NCBI GenBank assembly: GCA_900554895.1 | Contig: USIX01000050.1 | Span: 1-15,026 of the forward strand | Direction of reading: 5' to 3' | DNA from: an uncultured Megamonas sp. | GTDB lineage: Bacteria > Bacillota > Negativicutes > Selenomonadales > Selenomonadaceae | Length of the DNA: 15,026 bases | Shown here: piece after piece, positions 14,341-15,026 of the stretch | Position numbering within the stretch: position 1 is the stretch's first letter | How the letters are laid out: the number at the start of each line of letters is the position of its first letter | Notes under the pieces: model-generated | What the model saw: the letters and a program-made list of their open reading frames with translations, nothing else | What the model was told of the DNA's origin: nothing | Databases searched by the model: none | Position numbers and translations under genes: made by a program

Positions 14341-15026
14341 ATGTATAATAAATATTATGTATTATTAGCTGTTTCATGTATATTATGGGGATTTCAGCCG
14401 GTTACTATAAAATTTGTTACGGCAGAAATGAATATATTAACTGCTATTCCGCTAAGATATTTATTTTTGTGTTTGACCGTATTTATTTTGATGAAAGTTA
14501 CGGGTGAAAAAGATTTTCTGCCGCCGAAATCGTGCCTTCTGGGTTTGATGGCAATGGGCTTTTTCGGTGTAACCGTAAGTAATGGCGTACAATTTACGGG
14601 GCTTATGTATTCTTCTGTCGGCAATATGACGCTTATAAGCACGACGGCACCCGTTATAACGGCGGTATTGGCACGTATCGTGCTTAAAGAACGGTTGAAT
14701 TTACTTCAGATTGGCGGTATTATTATTTCTTTCGGCGGAACACTGTATCTTTTAAGCGGCGGTACGATGGAAACATTTACTGACATGTCGTTTAATAAGG
14801 GCGATATATATTTTTTTATCGGTGAAGTTGCCTGGGTTATTTATATTTTAATCAGCATACCCGTGTTAAAAAAGATGTCAGTGCTTGCCGTTACGGCATG
14901 GTCGGGGGTGTTCGGTGCGGTATTTACTGCTGTGTATGCCGAATACAGTGTGGGTTTCAATATTGTAGCGTTATCGCCACTTGCTGCATGTGCATTTTTA
15001 TATATGATTTGGGGCGGCGGTGTTGC
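14341..15026 (+). CDS. DMT-superfamily EamA permease, 5' part (runs off window)
   Basis: The frame is open for 228 codons to the window end with no stop. The start ATG follows AGGAAG, at a rather short distance, and lies 9 bases after the tyrA stop. The protein begins with a membrane helix containing CILWGFQPVTIKF, typical of EamA transporters (LWG near the N-terminus). Hydrophobic segments follow at about residues 34-53, 64-81, 84-100, 102-115, 122-139, 157-175, 182-200 and 209-225. The first EamA repeat ends with the characteristic TAPVITAVLARIVLKERL (102-119). Full family members have about 10 helices and ~300 residues, so roughly a quarter is missing. EamA proteins move small metabolites or drugs; some, such as E. 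coli YddG, export aromatic amino acids. The placement after aroF-tyrA suggests an aromatic substrate, but the sequence does not identify it. Confidence 0.88.
   Translation, partial: MYNKYYVLLAVSCILWGFQPVTIKFVTAEMNILTAIPLRYLFLCLTVFILMKVTGEKDFLPPKSCLLGLMAMGFFGVTVSNGVQFTGLMYSSVGNMTLISTTAPVITAVLARIVLKERLNLLQIGGIIISFGGTLYLLSGGTMETFTDMSFNKGDIYFFIGEVAWVIYILISIPVLKKMSVLAVTAWSGVFGAVFTAVYAEYSVGFNIVALSPLAACAFLYMIWGGGV

Noticed and set aside
1..15026. CRISPR arrays, insertion sequences, attachment sites, tRNA or rRNA genes, phage-defence genes.
   Set aside because: I saw no regularly spaced repeats, transposase or integrase motifs, or RNA-gene signatures other than the T-box; all coding space is taken by metabolic and envelope genes on one strand.

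Overview
The window reads as chromosomal DNA of a diderm Firmicute of the class Negativicutes, most likely in or near Selenomonadales (Selenomonas, Megamonas or Anaerovibrio-like). Three things point there together: Firmicutes-type control (a T-box leader in front of an amino-acid operon), genes for a lipopolysaccharide outer membrane (LptD and heptose-nucleotide synthesis), and a one-chain fusion of a GH13 debranching-type enzyme with a GH77 4-alpha-glucanotransferase. The genus is an inference. All recognisable genes are on the + strand. I see no mobile element, CRISPR array, tRNA or rRNA.

Region 1 (1-8890) is glycogen metabolism. It holds the 3' part of glycogen phosphorylase (glgP), branching enzyme (glgB) and glycogen synthase (glgA), then an intrinsic terminator, then the 1140-residue GH13-GH77 fusion, which ends at a second intrinsic terminator. 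GlgA and GlgB build branched glycogen. GlgP trims outer chains to glucose-1-phosphate. The fusion probably removes or rearranges the limit branches and the short maltodextrins left behind. ADP-glucose pyrophosphorylase (glgC) is not in the window.

Region 2 (about 8948-12038) is outer-membrane and LPS biogenesis. A good sigma-A-type promoter precedes a compact LptD-like protein. rfaE1 (heptose-7-phosphate kinase) and rfaE2 (heptose-1-phosphate adenylyltransferase) follow with short gaps. These two activities are fused as HldE in E. coli but are separate genes here.

Region 3 (12039-15026) is aromatic amino-acid synthesis. A strong promoter drives a complete T-box leader whose specifier reads UAC (Tyr) and whose acceptor-binding bulge reads UGGU. 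Its terminator lies just before aroF (DAHP synthase with an N-terminal regulatory domain). aroF overlaps tyrA (prephenate dehydrogenase) by four bases. A DMT/EamA-family permease follows 9 bases later and runs off the window.

Most of the window is well-understood metabolism. The items most worth a second look are the GH13-GH77 fusion, the compact two-cysteine LptD, and the permease placed under a tyrosine T-box. I found no evidence for a wholly new system.
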